From: Roseburia sp. AM59-24XD
GTDB taxonomy: Bacteria; Bacillota; Clostridia; Lachnospirales; Lachnospiraceae
Reading direction: 5' to 3'
NCBI RefSeq assembly: GCF_003478445.1
Contig: NZ_QUET01000006.1
Location: forward strand, 62,001-126,000
Length of the DNA stretch: 64,000 nucleotides
A program made the position numbers and the translations under genes. The first letter of the stretch is position 1. Every line of letters begins with the position of its first letter. Of the stretch, positions 63,768 through 64,000 are shown one piece after another. Under the pieces are notes generated by a model, which saw nothing but the letters and a program-made list of their open reading frames with translations, did not search any database and was not told the DNA's origin.

Positions 63768-64000
63768 ATGACACAATCAGAAGCACTTTTTAACGAAGCC
63801 GTTAAATATATCCCGGGCGGAGTCAATTCTCCGGTTCGGGCATTCGGTTCCATCGGAAGCACACCACGCTTTATCACAAAAGCGGACAAGGCATATATGT
63901 GGGATGAGGATGGCAACTGTTATATTGATTATATCGGTTCCTGGGGACCGATGATCCTTGGTCACAACCATCCTGCCGTTTTAGAAGCTGTGCTTGACGC
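63768..64000 (+). CDS. hemL: Glutamate-1-semialdehyde 2,1-aminomutase, 5' part
   Basis: The window ends inside the gene. The 77 residues present ([20 protein letters not shown], then [16 protein letters not shown] and [17 protein letters not shown]) are the conserved N-terminus of HemL, the PLP enzyme that makes 5-aminolevulinate from glutamate semialdehyde, the HemA product. GGAGG CATTAGC precedes the ATG. It follows the sensor kinase by 12 bases and is probably co-transcribed with it. Confidence 0.95.
   Translation, partial: MTQSEALFNEAVKYIPGGVNSPVRAFGSIGSTPRFITKADKAYMWDEDGNCYIDYIGSWGPMILGHNHPAVLEAVLD

Noticed and set aside
1-64000. CRISPR arrays, prophage, complete insertion sequence, rRNA or tRNA genes
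   Set aside because: No regularly spaced repeats, structural phage genes, intact transposase with ends, or RNA gene sequences were seen.

Overview
The window looks like a chromosome segment from a spore-forming anaerobe of the Lachnospiraceae (Clostridia). Supporting signs are the spoIIA-sigF and spoVA sporulation genes, an alpha/beta-type spore DNA-binding protein, the [FeFe]-hydrogenase maturase HydF, DUF3881/DUF5716/DUF5717 proteins that I associate with this family, strong AGGAGG ribosome binding sites and moderate GC content. Genus is not certain. Most genes lie on the minus strand. No rRNA, tRNA, CRISPR array or complete insertion sequence was seen.

Layout. 1-14.2 kb is housekeeping: YgiQ, a HAD phosphatase, galactose mutarotase, an Orn/Lys/Arg-decarboxylase-like enzyme, RarA, an IMPACT-family protein, a flippase-like membrane protein, an ABC exporter, HydF, ProA and DegV. 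14.3-20.2 kb is an accessory stretch: DUF3881, a 491-bp giant imperfect palindrome, a secreted beta-sandwich protein, an Rpn-type nuclease with a structured leader, and two tandem tyrosine recombinases, one of them truncated. 20.2-23.6 kb holds spoIIAA-spoIIAB-sigF-(59-aa ORF)-spoVAA-spoVAB-spoVAC. 23.9-28.2 kb holds a zinc-ribbon/TPR membrane protein and valS. 28.3-32.8 kb is a cell-surface cluster (transglutaminase-like, AlgX-like and MBOAT O-acyltransferase genes). 32.8-34.3 kb is infC-rpmI-rplT with its L20 autoregulatory leader and an AUU start for infC. 34.2-41.2 kb is a four-gene operon of uncharacterised proteins (DUF5717, an Hsp70/actin-fold DUF5716, a TPR-like protein and a coiled-coil membrane protein), the best candidate for an undescribed system. 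41.4-46.1 kb has rfbC, a MerR-like regulator with a membrane partner, and a secreted papain-like protease. 46.3-51.4 kb has cysS and a sulfate transporter with fused CysT-CysW permeases. 51.6-57.1 kb carries small and regulatory genes (SASP, a protein with duplicated FliM-like motifs, phosphatase, LysR, FAD oxidoreductase, ThrH). 57.3-64 kb has cobA/hemD-hemC-hemA on the minus strand and hemL on the plus strand, separated by an AgrC/AgrA-like two-component system.

A striking general feature is that about fifteen otherwise intact genes are each broken by a one-base indel, nearly always a missing base. They include genes unlikely to be dispensable (sigF, hemA, hemC, hydF). This pattern points to sequence error rather than gene decay, so I annotate these genes full length and give the position of each break.

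Repeats found by eye include the giant palindrome, two copies of a composite stem-loop element (23.65 kb and 46.11 kb), and a small dispersed CTTGCATC-hairpin repeat (0.74, 2.07, 2.14 and 52.6 kb).
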